Assembly (NCBI RefSeq): GCF_004005845.1
Contig: NZ_SADE01000001.1
Location: 1,984,001 to 2,048,000, forward strand
Origin: Hwanghaeella grinnelliae
GTDB taxonomy: Bacteria; Pseudomonadota; Alphaproteobacteria; UBA8366; Aestuariispiraceae
Direction of reading: 5' to 3'
Length of the DNA stretch: 64,000 nucleotides
Positions 24,003 to 33,016 of this stretch are shown piece after piece (the stretch's first letter is position 1; the number at the start of each line of letters is the position of its first letter). A program made the position numbers and the translations under genes. The notes under the pieces are model-generated. The model ran no database searches. It saw only the letters and a list, made by a program, of their open reading frames with translations, and was not told where the DNA came from.

Positions 24003-25831
24003 CCCCTCTCGCTCGACGTCTTGTTTTCGCTGTACCCGTTTTGTCCATGACAGCGGCAGCGGTCACATTCATGTATCAAGTTCTGTGCCCCATGGGCATG
24101 ACGCCGGCTGAATGGGGCATGCTTGTCTTGTTCTCGCTGTCCTTTGTTTGGATCGCGATTTGGTTCTGGAACTCGATGCTCGGTTTTATCATTCAAGCCT
24201 TCAGCCCGAATCCGGGCGAGGCATCCTCGCCAATCCTCGCCAATTTGGATCGCGGCGCACCGGTCCGGGCAAAAACGGCGATCGTGATGCCGATCTACAA
24301 CGAAGAGCCCGAACGCGCGTGCCGCCGTCTTCAAGCTACATTCCGGTCGATCGAACAGACCGGGTACTTGGACCGGTTCGAGTTTTTTCTGCTCAGCGAT
24401 ACCACCGACCTATCCATCGCCGATGAAGAACGTCAGTGCCATGCGCATTTGTCGGAACTGCTCGGCACCGGAAAGATCCATTACCGCCGCCGGGAAAAGA
24501 ACACGGGGCGTAAGGCCGGAAATATCGCGGAATTTGGCCAGCGCTGGGGCAAGGACTTCGACTTCATGGTCGTGCTCGACGCCGATAGCGTCATGTCCGG
24601 TGGATTGATCGCCGACCTGGTTCGCATGATGCAAGAAAACCCGGATGCGGGTATCATCCAGACGGTTGCCCGCCCCATTCTGTCCGAAACGTTATTCGGC
24701 CGCCTGCAACAATTCGGCGGTCGTGCCACAGCGGAAATCGTCAATACCGGGGTTGGCTTCTGGCAGATGGGCGACGGCAATTACTACGGCCATAATGCAA
24801 TTATCCGCACCGCCCCCTTCTTTGAAAGTTGCGACCTGCCGATATTGAAGGGCAAGGGGCCTCTATCCGGCGAAATTATGAGCCACGACTTCGTCGAGGC
24901 CGCCTATATTCGCCGCGCAGGGTACAAGGTTTGGAACGTTCCGGTCGGGGAAGGCAGCTACGAAGAAATTCCCCCGACCTTGCTCGACTACGTCAAACGG
25001 GATCGCCGCTGGTGTCAGGGAAATCTGCAGCATTCACGCGTCCTGATCGAAAAAGGCTTGTCGCCGTTGAGCCGTTTCCACATGGCATCCGGCATCATGT
25101 CCTATGTCGCCTCCCCGCTCTGGTTTTTGTTCCTGCTGGCAAGCGTCGTGAACCTGCTGGACCAGAGCAATCCGAACCTTGCCTATCACGGTCCAGGATC
25201 GGGATTGTTCACGCTGGTACCGGGCGACTGGAATGTCATGGCCATCACACTTTTCTGTACAATCATGGCCATGCTGATCCTGCCGAAGTTTCTCGGTACT
25301 TTCCTGCTTGCTCTGAACGCACGGGAAAGGGCCCGTTTCGGCGGTGCAGTGGGACTGTTTGCGAGCGGTCTGGCCGAGACCGCGATGTCGGTCATCATGG
25401 CGCCGGTGATGATGGTTTTTCAGACCGGTTTCGTCGTGTCGATCCTACTTGGTGTATCGGTTAAATGGGATCGTCAGGCCCGCAACGGGCATAGCGTGGC
25501 CATAGCTGAAGCCCTGCGGCGGCATGCCACCAACCTTGTCTTTGGCGGCGCCCTTCTAGCCCTGGTGCTAACCCTCGCCCCGCAATCGCTGCTTTGGTTC
25601 TTACCGCTGATTGTCGGCCCCCTGCTATCGCCGCTGATTACAACGGTTACCAGCAGCCGGCGGTTGGGAAATGCCTTCGCCCGGTTTGGATTGCTGATGA
25701 CGCCTGAGGAAACTGCGCCGTCCATAGAAATTGCGCCGCTCCGCAAGCCTGATCCCGCCTGGGCCAATATCATTGGGCGCGCAGGGGCAGGACCTATCTC
25801 GGTCGCGGCAGTTGGGACTGCGGCAACCTGA
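23978..25831 (+). CDS. opgH: Glucans biosynthesis glucosyltransferase OpgH
   Basis: 617 residues, shorter than the roughly 850-residue E. coli protein because the long cytoplasmic N-terminal extension is missing. GT2-type catalytic marks: a first Asp region near ETGYLDRFEFFLLSDTTD, VVLDADSVMSG near residue 200, and the DRRWCQGN version of QxxRW near residue 345. Two membrane segments precede and several follow the catalytic domain. The enzyme uses UDP-glucose to build and export the linear periplasmic glucan backbone. The start overlaps the end of opgG by 25 bases. Confidence 0.95.
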   Translation: MELSVDGVAPLARRLVFAVPVLSMTAAAVTFMYQVLCPMGMTPAEWGMLVLFSLSFVWIAIWFWNSMLGFIIQAFSPNPGEASSPILANLDRGAPVRAKTAIVMPIYNEEPERACRRLQATFRSIEQTGYLDRFEFFLLSDTTDLSIADEERQCHAHLSELLGTGKIHYRRREKNTGRKAGNIAEFGQRWGKDFDFMVVLDADSVMSGGLIADLVRMMQENPDAGIIQTVARPILSETLFGRLQQFGGRATAEIVNTGVGFWQMGDGNYYGHNAIIRTAPFFESCDLPILKGKGPLSGEIMSHDFVEAAYIRRAGYKVWNVPVGEGSYEEIPPTLLDYVKRDRRWCQGNLQHSRVLIEKGLSPLSRFHMASGIMSYVASPLWFLFLLASVVNLLDQSNPNLAYHGPGSGLFTLVPGDWNVMAITLFCTIMAMLILPKFLGTFLLALNARERARFGGAVGLFASGLAETAMSVIMAPVMMVFQTGFVVSILLGVSVKWDRQARNGHSVAIAEALRRHATNLVFGGALLALVLTLAPQSLLWFLPLIVGPLLSPLITTVTSSRRLGNAFARFGLLMTPEETAPSIEIAPLRKPDPAWANIIGRAGAGPISVAAVGTAAT

Positions 25832-25846
25832 TCCGGACAGTACCGC

Positions 25847-26389
25847 CTAGCGTTCTGTTTCAGGCCGCTTGAACAACCCATTCATGAGATCGATCATGAC
25901 AAGACGGAATTCCTCGTCCTGCGCCGCCGTTTCCACACGCACCCAACCGTGTGCCTCAGCAAGGCGCTGACCGCCACGGCAAAGGACAGAAACGATCTTC
26001 AGTTCTTTTTCACCGCGCACGCCTTCCGGCACCGTGCCGCCGCAGAGCGACGAACCGCTGACACCCGACCCCGCACCCATCATATGGATGACGCGAACTG
26101 CGCTTTTTGCAGCTCCATGGTTTGCCGTAAAAATGTTCTTGGTTCGCTGATTGGCGGCATCGTTCATCAAATCGAGGGTGATGCTTTCATACCCGCTGGC
26201 CGATGCAATCGCGCGCGGCAGTATTTGAACCAGGATCGGTCCTTTCTGCGCGGCTTCGGGCAGATACCGCATGGTCCCGTTGTTATCGACATACATTTCG
26301 ACCACGCGCGGAGTCGCTTCGTCGCATGCACTCAACAATCCCGCTATTCCAATCACCACCAAGAAGGCACGCAACGGTTTGACCGTCAT
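25847..26389 (-). CDS. Putative lipoprotein of unknown function
   Basis: 180 residues with a clean lipoprotein signal: MTVKPLRAFLVVIGIAGLLSAC, lipobox LSAC, so Cys22 should be lipidated. AAAGGAG lies 8 bases before the ATG. The mature part is not a family I recognise; it has two further cysteines (SSLCGG and VLCRGG) that could form a disulfide. It converges on opgH (15-base gap) and follows the Maf-like gene on the same strand by 30 bases, so it may share that transcript. Confidence 0.75.
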   Translation of the reverse strand: MTVKPLRAFLVVIGIAGLLSACDEATPRVVEMYVDNNGTMRYLPEAAQKGPILVQILPRAIASASGYESITLDLMNDAANQRTKNIFTANHGAAKSAVRVIHMMGAGSGVSGSSLCGGTVPEGVRGEKELKIVSVLCRGGQRLAEAHGWVRVETAAQDEEFRLVMIDLMNGLFKRPETER

Positions 26390-26419
26390 AGGTTCGCTCC
26401 TTTGCTTATACTTCCCCGT

Positions 26420-28447
26420 CTATTTGGGGATTTCACTCTCCAAGTCACGGGAATTCTGTTCAGCCCGCCGGACCGAGTCGGAAAGGATTTCGCGCATACG
26501 AGGCGCCAGAAACCGGGTCGCCGTTTGCCGATCGCCGTTCGGCAAATGGCGCAGGACCGTGTAGGACAATTGCAGCATGCTGGTGATCGATCCCGCGAAG
26601 CTTGCCTGAATAGCCCCCATGGCATCCATCCGCGTGGCGGATAAGCCATCCTCGATCATCGGATAAAGCCCATCTATCAGCCCGTCCAAATCCAAATCAG
26701 GCCGCCGCAATAAATCTTCCACACCGGTCCACCACTGCAAAAGCGCCTGTCGGTAGGCCAGAAGCTTGGTTCGACAGAGTTCCGGATCGGGATCCGCTGC
26801 TGCGCCCAGTTTGGCCAAGACACTGTCCACGGCGGCCGTCGCTTCACTTCCCGCAAAACTCAAACCCACCGGATCAATCGGGTCCGCCCCCGCGATCCGA
26901 ACACCATCGCTGCAATTATGAAAATTCGTTCCATCATAGGCTCGGATCAAACGTTCGAACCCTGTCCGGGTCAGTTGGAACTGGCGGCTTGTGAAAACCG
27001 TGCCGCCTCGATTGCCGGGCGCTTCGATCTCAAGCCCGTCCATGCCCCGGCCGGTCTTCCAGAATTCGTCCTCGACCAGATTATAGGCCGACTTCTCACT
27101 ATGATGGACGTCGCGCGCACGGGAACCGAGATCTATTCCAAACAGGTAAATATCGCGCACCCCCAAGGCGATCGCCGCCCGGCATGCCAGATTAGCCACT
27201 GTAGGGCCTGACAATCCGATCACCTGTTCGGGCCTAGCGAACAAGCGGCTTCCCGCATTGCTGTCCCGGAAATAGAAAATGCGATTGGGAAAGAAAGCGC
27301 TGGTTCGCGGGGACACTGTCCAGGATGCCAGTAGCGTTATCTTCGACAGATCATGGTCGCGGGTCAGCAATCCCAACCCTTCGTCGATCGTCACCGTGTT
27401 CTCGATTTCACAATGCAGGTCGGGCGTAACCCCATGGTTCAGCGCCACGCCAAGCCCCGTTCCGGCGCTGATGACAACCGCCCCATCCCGCTGAAGCCGC
27501 GCCACCTGGTCCATCGATTTGTCCGCGCTTGGGCCGCTACCGACGACAAGGACCGGCGGTATTGGGCCCTTCGATGGAGGTTGATCCACCAATAGACGCG
27601 CCGGTCCCGCCAGATGATGCTGAACCGTATGGGTAAGCATTCGGATTTCGTCTTCGAAGAAACCCTTGGCCATTTCCAGGATTGGTCCTCTTTCCTGGAT
27701 CTGCCGAATGACGTCCGGCAGCGGCGCTACATCGTAGTGCTGGAACATATAGGCGCCGTCGATACGGATGTAATTGGGCCCGCGCAGCGCCGTTTGAACC
27801 TGCTCGGCCAAGGTCTGTGAATCCTGCCCGATGCAGAACCAGATCCGACCGCCCCGCCGGTTCAATTCATCCGCCAGCGCCTTCCAGTCCACAATGTGCA
27901 AGCTGTGCCGCAGGAACTCCGGAAACGGGTCGACCACGACGAGGTCTCTGATGGCTAGTGCGTCGACCAACATCGGCAGGTGAAGGCCAAGTCCCAGACC
28001 GAAGCAAACAAGGTGCCCGGCATCCTTTTCGGGGAACCATTCAAGACTTTGGCCGTCCACATGGTCCAGCAGCGCTTCAGCAAAACGGGCCGCGATGAAC
28101 TCGCCCTGTTCATGCAACTTCGCGGCAAGGCGTTTGGATTCGAGGGGACGCGGCGTGAACCGGCCATCCCGTCCGAACTGGTCCTCCTCGAACAGGAAAT
28201 TAGAGGCCGCGAAACTGATGCGCCGGACAGGATTGGCAAGAAACTCAGAAACCTGCGGGTCGACATACGCCGACGCCCCAGACGGATAGAGCAATCGACC
28301 GCCAAGGTCGATATTCCATCCTTCCTCCGGTCCACCAACAAGCGAACTGGCCGTTCGCTGGTCATCCGCCAACCACGCAAACAAATCCGGCGGCAATATG
28401 GGCCGCATTGCCGCCAGATTGGCTCGTTTGTCAGGTAGACGTGTCAT
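26420..28447 (-). CDS. Maf/DUF115-type glycosyltransferase-like protein
   Basis: 675 residues. The central part (about 270-480) contains the DUF115/MptE-like signature: PPVLVVGSGPSADKSMDQV, VISAGTGLGVALNHGVTPDL, then LSGPTVANLACRAAIALGVRDIYLFGIDLG. Proteins with this domain include the Maf motility accessory factors that attach nonulosonic acids to flagellin. With a NeuB-type gene in the same window, a role in glycosylating surface protein is plausible, but no flagellin gene is close and the long flanking regions are unassigned. No clear ribosome site precedes the ATG; a second ATG lies at 28408. Confidence 0.72.
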   Translation of the reverse strand: MTRLPDKRANLAAMRPILPPDLFAWLADDQRTASSLVGGPEEGWNIDLGGRLLYPSGASAYVDPQVSEFLANPVRRISFAASNFLFEEDQFGRDGRFTPRPLESKRLAAKLHEQGEFIAARFAEALLDHVDGQSLEWFPEKDAGHLVCFGLGLGLHLPMLVDALAIRDLVVVDPFPEFLRHSLHIVDWKALADELNRRGGRIWFCIGQDSQTLAEQVQTALRGPNYIRIDGAYMFQHYDVAPLPDVIRQIQERGPILEMAKGFFEDEIRMLTHTVQHHLAGPARLLVDQPPSKGPIPPVLVVGSGPSADKSMDQVARLQRDGAVVISAGTGLGVALNHGVTPDLHCEIENTVTIDEGLGLLTRDHDLSKITLLASWTVSPRTSAFFPNRIFYFRDSNAGSRLFARPEQVIGLSGPTVANLACRAAIALGVRDIYLFGIDLGSRARDVHHSEKSAYNLVEDEFWKTGRGMDGLEIEAPGNRGGTVFTSRQFQLTRTGFERLIRAYDGTNFHNCSDGVRIAGADPIDPVGLSFAGSEATAAVDSVLAKLGAAADPDPELCRTKLLAYRQALLQWWTGVEDLLRRPDLDLDGLIDGLYPMIEDGLSATRMDAMGAIQASFAGSITSMLQLSYTVLRHLPNGDRQTATRFLAPRMREILSDSVRRAEQNSRDLESEIPK

Positions 28448-28506
28448 GAACAGACTATCCGACGAGTCTGCCCATCAGGTCTAACCGGGAAACCGTGTTA
28501 TCTGCG

Positions 28507-29577
28507 TCACGCGACCTGACGTTCGGTATCTTCGCGCTTCTGACCAAGTGACTCGCCCGCTTCAAGAATACCGGTCCAGGTGTTGTCATCCAATGGGATG
28601 CCCTCCTGGCCACGTTTTACGCGCGCGGCGCGTTCCGGGTCGCCGGCAACCAGCACCGGTTTGGCCGGATCCTGCGGGGTCGCCGATTTCACATAGTCGA
28701 TCGTCGCCTGCAATTCCCGCGAGAACGTGTCGGAGGAGATCAGCTTGTTCGGATCGAAGACAATGCCGAGCATATTGTTGATGATGCCGTCCATACGCTC
28801 CCGGGCCGGCTGAATCGTCTGTCCGCCGCTCATCATACCGCCGAGCAATTCGCACATCAGCGCCAAGCCCGACCCCTTATGCTCGCCGAAAGGCAGCAAC
28901 GCACCGCGCAATTCGGGGAACATGACGCCAGGATCGGTGGTCGGCACACCATCGGGGTCGAGTAGATTGCCCTCTTCCATCTGAACGCGCTTGTTGTAAG
29001 CGACGCGCACTTTTCCCAGCGCCAATTTACTGGTCGCCATGTCGAGCACGATTGGGTCCTGCTTTCCGGCCCCCGGCACCGCGATGCAGACCGGGTTTGT
29101 GATGAAACGCGCCTCTCCGCCGCCGAAAGGCGCGACACTGGGACGATGATCCGAGACATTGACGAAATGGATCGACACCATGCCTTCGGCAATCGCCTGT
29201 TCGCCATAGGAACCAACCCGGCCTATATGGAAGGCGTTGGCCAACGTATAGAGAGCGACGCCGGTTTCCTTCGCCCGCGCGATCGCCCCGGCGGTCGCTT
29301 CCTTCGCGACGCGCTGGCCGAACCCCTTCTTGGCATCGTATTGCAAGATGGCGCCGGCATCGTTCACGCAGGAAACCGCCGTGTTCGGGACAACCAGCCC
29401 TCTATGGAAACAATCGATGTATTTCGGAATCATACCCACGCCGTGGCTGTCATGGCCGGACAAGTTCGCCATCACCAGATGATCGGCGACGATGTCGGCT
29501 TCTTCGGCAGTGCTGCCGGTCAGCCGCACAATTCCGGAAATGGTAGATTTCAGTTTATCAGCCTGAAATGTCGGCAC
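28507..29577 (-). CDS. Malate/L-lactate dehydrogenase family (Ldh2) oxidoreductase
   Basis: 356 residues. GTG at 29577 is chosen because GGGAG lies 7 bases upstream and the family start (PTFQADKLKSTI) follows; an in-frame TTG exists at 29595. Ldh2 marks: NLSGHDSHGVGMIPKYI with the catalytic His, VALYTLANAFHIGRVGSYGEQA, and the NAD-site region VLDMATSKLALGKV. These enzymes use NAD(P) to interconvert 2-hydroxy- and 2-oxo-acids or reduce cyclic imines. It lies 26 bases downstream of the enolase-superfamily gene, so the pair likely performs successive steps on a sugar-acid-like substrate. Confidence 0.88.
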   Translation of the reverse strand: MPTFQADKLKSTISGIVRLTGSTAEEADIVADHLVMANLSGHDSHGVGMIPKYIDCFHRGLVVPNTAVSCVNDAGAILQYDAKKGFGQRVAKEATAGAIARAKETGVALYTLANAFHIGRVGSYGEQAIAEGMVSIHFVNVSDHRPSVAPFGGGEARFITNPVCIAVPGAGKQDPIVLDMATSKLALGKVRVAYNKRVQMEEGNLLDPDGVPTTDPGVMFPELRGALLPFGEHKGSGLALMCELLGGMMSGGQTIQPARERMDGIINNMLGIVFDPNKLISSDTFSRELQATIDYVKSATPQDPAKPVLVAGDPERAARVKRGQEGIPLDDNTWTGILEAGESLGQKREDTERQVA

Positions 29578-29603
29578 GGTTTTTCTCCCACTCAATCAAA
29601 CGA

Positions 29604-30719
29604 TTATAGGTTCTTCATACGATAGTCGCGGATAACGTCCGGATCCGGTTCCATACCCAGTCCGGGCCCATCCGGCACGCGGAAACAGCCATTAGCGTCC
29701 GGCTCGATCAGGTCACCATACAGGCATGCCTCAACGGTCAGGAAGAACCGCTCGGCCCAACCATCTGGCACAACGGATGCCAGCAAATGCAAAGTCGCCA
29801 GATAGCCGGTCCCGAAATAAGGTGAATGCGGCATGACCGTCACGCCGAATTGCTTGGCCTGTTCGATGGTCTTCAGAAATTCGGTGATACCGCCCACCTT
29901 GGTGACGCTGGGTTGCGCATATGTTACCGCGCCAGCCTGGAACATCTTTCGGAATTCCATTGCCGTGCAGGCATTTTCACCGGCCGCCAGGGGTACACCG
30001 GTCAGCTTTTGAAGTTTGGCCAGACCTTCGAAATCTTCCGGCGGAAAAAGCGGTTCTTCAATCCAATACGGATCGTAGGCCTTCATCTCCTCAATCACCT
30101 GGGCCGCTTCCTCAAACTGCCAGGGACAATTCGTATCGACCGTGATGGGGATATCCGGGCCGGCGACCTCGCGCGCGGCTTTCAAGGGCGGGACCGATAC
30201 CTCATGCAATTTCAGCACACGGTAACCTTGGTCCAGCGCCGCCTGCGCGCGGTCGCCCACGATATCGGCGTCACCGTACCGGAACAAACTGGCATAGCCC
30301 TCGATCAATGACCGGGACCGGCCGCCCAAAAGTTCGAAAACCGGCTTACCGGCCGCCTTGCCGGCAATGTCCCATAAGGCGATATCCAAACCGCTCAAGG
30401 CAAAAACCGTGATGCCGTACCGACCCCAAAGGTGCATGCCCTTTTGAAGGTCCAAATTGATTGCGCCGATATCAGACGCATCGCGGTCAATGACCGTCGG
30501 GGCGATCATGTCTTCGACAACCGCCTTAAGCGGGCGAATGCAGTTATAGCTGAACGCCTCGCCCCACCCGACAAGGCCGCTCTGGGTCTCCACGCGGATC
30601 AGCAAAACAGAGAGCTTTTGCCATTTATTCCCGGCCCATCCTTTGGACGTCCCGCCGTCTTTTCCGAAGGGACTGAAAGGAATTTCGAGAGGTATCGCCT
30701 CGACGCTTTTGATCCGCAT
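29604..30719 (-). CDS. Mandelate racemase/muconate lactonizing enzyme family (enolase superfamily)
   Basis: 371 residues from ATG 30719 (MRIKSVEAIPLEIPF). N-terminal capping domain, then a TIM barrel. Metal ligands seem to be the Asp of TVDTNCPW, the Glu of WIEEPLFP and the Glu of AAGENACT; a late VMPHSPYFG could give the general acid/base His. At the usual KxK position the sequence reads VLKLHE, so the second Lys is His, which departs from standard mandelate racemase-type acid-sugar dehydratases. It likely dehydrates or racemises a hydroxy-acid. It forms an operon with the Ldh2 gene and is divergent from an MFS transporter. Confidence 0.88.
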   Translation of the reverse strand: MRIKSVEAIPLEIPFSPFGKDGGTSKGWAGNKWQKLSVLLIRVETQSGLVGWGEAFSYNCIRPLKAVVEDMIAPTVIDRDASDIGAINLDLQKGMHLWGRYGITVFALSGLDIALWDIAGKAAGKPVFELLGGRSRSLIEGYASLFRYGDADIVGDRAQAALDQGYRVLKLHEVSVPPLKAAREVAGPDIPITVDTNCPWQFEEAAQVIEEMKAYDPYWIEEPLFPPEDFEGLAKLQKLTGVPLAAGENACTAMEFRKMFQAGAVTYAQPSVTKVGGITEFLKTIEQAKQFGVTVMPHSPYFGTGYLATLHLLASVVPDGWAERFFLTVEACLYGDLIEPDANGCFRVPDGPGLGMEPDPDVIRDYRMKNL

Positions 30720-30870
30720 GACGCCGCCCCCTGTGTATTTTCTGAAAAACTTCGTTGATGGCGGCGCTATTGAAAGGGGTTGCGAAACACTCCACAAGCT
30801 ATGTTTCGTTCAACAAAGCCGGTCCTGCGCGTCACCGCCCTTTCCCAGGAATTTTCCAGGAATCACGTTC

Positions 30871-32106
30871 ATGTCAGCGTCCGCAGAAACATCCGCCGCA
30901 TCCCGCTGGGACATCGTGACGGTCGCCATGATGGTCGGGATCCTGGCCGGGATGCAAATCGGCAAAGTGGCGCCCGCCCTGCCCGTGCTTCGAACGGATT
31001 TGGACCTGGACCTGGTTACGGCGGGTTGGGTTGCGTCTCTCTTCACTTTGGCTGGCGCCTGCGGCGGAGCTTTAATCGGCGCTTCCGCGGACCGTATCGG
31101 ACCCCGCCGCGCCGCTCGGTTCAGCTTGCTCATGCTGGCCATCGGGTCGCTTTGGGGTGGATTTTCCAGCAGCCTGATCGAAATCATGTTGAGCCGGTCG
31201 GTCGAAAGCCTGGGCTTTATCGGCACGGCGGTGTCCTGTCCGCGACTGATCGTCGGCGCGGTTGCCCCGAAGGACCGAAACCTCGCCCTCGGCATCTGGG
31301 GCACCTTCGTGCCCGGCGGGATGACCATCGCCATGCTGATGGCGCCCATTGCGATGCCTGCGATCGGATGGCGCGGCATATGGATCCTAAACGGTTGCCT
31401 GGCCCTTGCCATGATCGGCGTCCTGGCTTGGAAAACCCGCAACGCCAGTTGGACACCGCCCGATGCCGCTGCCGCACCCATCCCACCCCTTCAAGGGTTG
31501 ATGCGCTGTGTCAGTCAGGTCGGTCCCTGGCTGCTGGCGCTGACCTTCTTCGCCTATTCCATGCAGTACCTGTCGGTCACCGCCTGGATGCCAAGCTTCC
31601 TGATCGATGCGCGCGGTCTGGAATACGAAACCGCCAACTATTTCGCGGCCATCGTGGTGGCGGCCAATATGATCGGTAATGTGCTGGCCGGCATTTTACT
31701 GGCCCGTGGGATGACGCGGCAGACCGTTCTTCTGGCAGCCTTTATCGGCATGGCGATTTGCGCGGCGGGACTCTATGGCCCCTGGTTGGAGACCGGCCCG
31801 CGCATCGTTTCCGCCTTCCTGTTCAGCGCTATCGGCGGGTTGATACCCGGCGCCTTGATGGCCGCGACACCGGTTCATGCACCGGCAACAAATCTCGTCG
31901 GTGTTGTGAACGGATTGATGATGCAGGGGTCGAATATCGGTGCATTGACAGGCCCGCCCCTGATTGCCGGTATCGTTACCCTCAGCGGCGGCTGGCATGG
32001 CGCCACGTGGCATGCGCTGATCTTCTGTGTCGTGGGATCGCTGGGGGCGCTTCTGCTCGGTTGGCGCGAACGCAAAACCGCCCGCTTTGATACGCATCAA
32101 GCGTAA
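30871..32106 (+). CDS. MFS transporter
   Basis: 411 residues, about 12 membrane segments. The ATG at 30871 has AGGAA upstream and opens a normal MFS N terminus (SRWDIVTVAMMVGILAGMQIGKVAPALPVLRTDL). The loop after helix 2 reads GASADRIGPRRAARFS, the classical MFS GxxADRxGRR motif. The sequence resembles cyanate/nitroimidazole-type (CynX/NimT-like) and organic-acid carriers more than sugar carriers. It lies 151 bases from the divergent dehydratase/Ldh2 operon, so it probably imports that pathway's substrate. Confidence 0.88.
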   Translation: MSASAETSAASRWDIVTVAMMVGILAGMQIGKVAPALPVLRTDLDLDLVTAGWVASLFTLAGACGGALIGASADRIGPRRAARFSLLMLAIGSLWGGFSSSLIEIMLSRSVESLGFIGTAVSCPRLIVGAVAPKDRNLALGIWGTFVPGGMTIAMLMAPIAMPAIGWRGIWILNGCLALAMIGVLAWKTRNASWTPPDAAAAPIPPLQGLMRCVSQVGPWLLALTFFAYSMQYLSVTAWMPSFLIDARGLEYETANYFAAIVVAANMIGNVLAGILLARGMTRQTVLLAAFIGMAICAAGLYGPWLETGPRIVSAFLFSAIGGLIPGALMAATPVHAPATNLVGVVNGLMMQGSNIGALTGPPLIAGIVTLSGGWHGATWHALIFCVVGSLGALLLGWRERKTARFDTHQA

Positions 32107-32128
32107 GTTGAGGACCGGACGCGAAAAA

Positions 32129-32144
32129 GGGGCCAAAAGGCCCC
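32129..32144 (-). terminator. Intrinsic terminator of infA
   Basis: On the minus strand the sequence reads GGGGCC-TTTT-GGCCCC followed by TTTTT, 26 bases after the infA stop. It lies between infA and the convergent MFS gene. A strong GC stem plus a T-run fits a Rho-independent terminator; the reverse orientation has only a weak T-run. Confidence 0.85.
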
Positions 32145-32170
32145 CTGTTCATACGGTCATATGGTCCGGA

Positions 32171-32389
32171 TTACTTATGTCGGAAAGTAATACGGCCCTT
32201 GGTCAGATCGTAAGGGGTCATTTCCACATCGACCTTGTCGCCGACCATGACGCGGATCCGGAACTTACGCATCTTGCCCGCAGTATGGGCGATGATTTCA
32301 TGGTCGTTTTCCAGCTTCACGCGGAACATCGCGTTCGGAAGCTTTTCAACGACGGTACCGGCAAGCTCGATCAGGTCTTCTTTAGACAT
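32171..32389 (-). CDS. infA: Translation initiation factor IF-1
   Basis: 72 residues, the standard length. It is a single OB-fold (S1-like) domain with the conserved path [41 protein letters not shown] and the end [18 protein letters not shown]-1 sits in the A site of the 30S subunit during initiation. It is followed by its own hairpin terminator. The gene stands apart from any ribosomal operon here, as is common in Alphaproteobacteria. Confidence 0.98.
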   Translation of the reverse strand: MSKEDLIELAGTVVEKLPNAMFRVKLENDHEIIAHTAGKMRKFRIRVMVGDKVDVEMTPYDLTKGRITFRHK

Positions 32390-32596
32390 TCGTTACCCAG
32401 AAAATTGTTTCATTCATGAAATCGAAGGAGCGGAAGCCCGGTCGATCGCCCGGTTCCGTCCGGAATCTCCAGCGGAGACCCGGGTGTATGGGCCAATTGG
32501 CCGAATTATGCAAGATGCAGCGTATGTTGGAATGACTCAAAAGATCTGTGAAAGATGATTGCAGTCGCCATTTTTCCAAAAACGATTACCCCCACC

Positions 32597-32986
32597 CTAG
32601 CCACGCCGGGACCAATCCGCCTCCGCCGCCGCCAAGTATTTCGGATTGCTCATTGACGTCCTGGCGCGGACATCCCGTATCAAGGCATCGTGTAAGGCCC
32701 GTGCGGCAGCCCCTTCATCGTATTTACCCGCCCGGATCAACTGGCAAAGCTCTTCCGCTCTGGCTTCGGGTTGAACATCGTTGTCCACGAACTGGGCCAA
32801 GGCCGCCGATTGCTGCTGTTCCAGCCGAGGCAGGAAATCGATTTCCCGTATCGATGTCTGAATCGCTGCAATCGCCATCAACACGGTCAGCCGCTGTTCT
32901 TCGGGAACATTGGGCAATATTTCCGCCTTCAGTTCGGCAGCGACCGTGTCCAAAAGGTCCTTTGTCCCAGGCGTATCGGGTATCAT
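32597..32986 (-). CDS. DUF6285-type small protein (LvaB-like candidate)
   Basis: 129 residues, soluble, mostly helical (TKDLLDTVAAELKAEILPNVPEEQRLTVLMAIAAI, later LCQLIRAGKYDE). I recognise it as the small protein that regularly accompanies an APH-type kinase and an acyl-CoA dehydrogenase. In the levulinate operon of Pseudomonas putida the equivalent small protein, LvaB, is required together with the kinase LvaA for phosphorylating 4-hydroxyacyl-CoA. It follows the kinase gene on the same strand with a 30-base gap. The family name is from memory; the function is inferred from context. Confidence 0.72.
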   Translation of the reverse strand: MIPDTPGTKDLLDTVAAELKAEILPNVPEEQRLTVLMAIAAIQTSIREIDFLPRLEQQQSAALAQFVDNDVQPEARAEELCQLIRAGKYDEGAAARALHDALIRDVRARTSMSNPKYLAAAEADWSRRG

Positions 32987-33016
32987 TCTGCTCTCTCGCT
33001 CCCAGCCATGCCGCGC

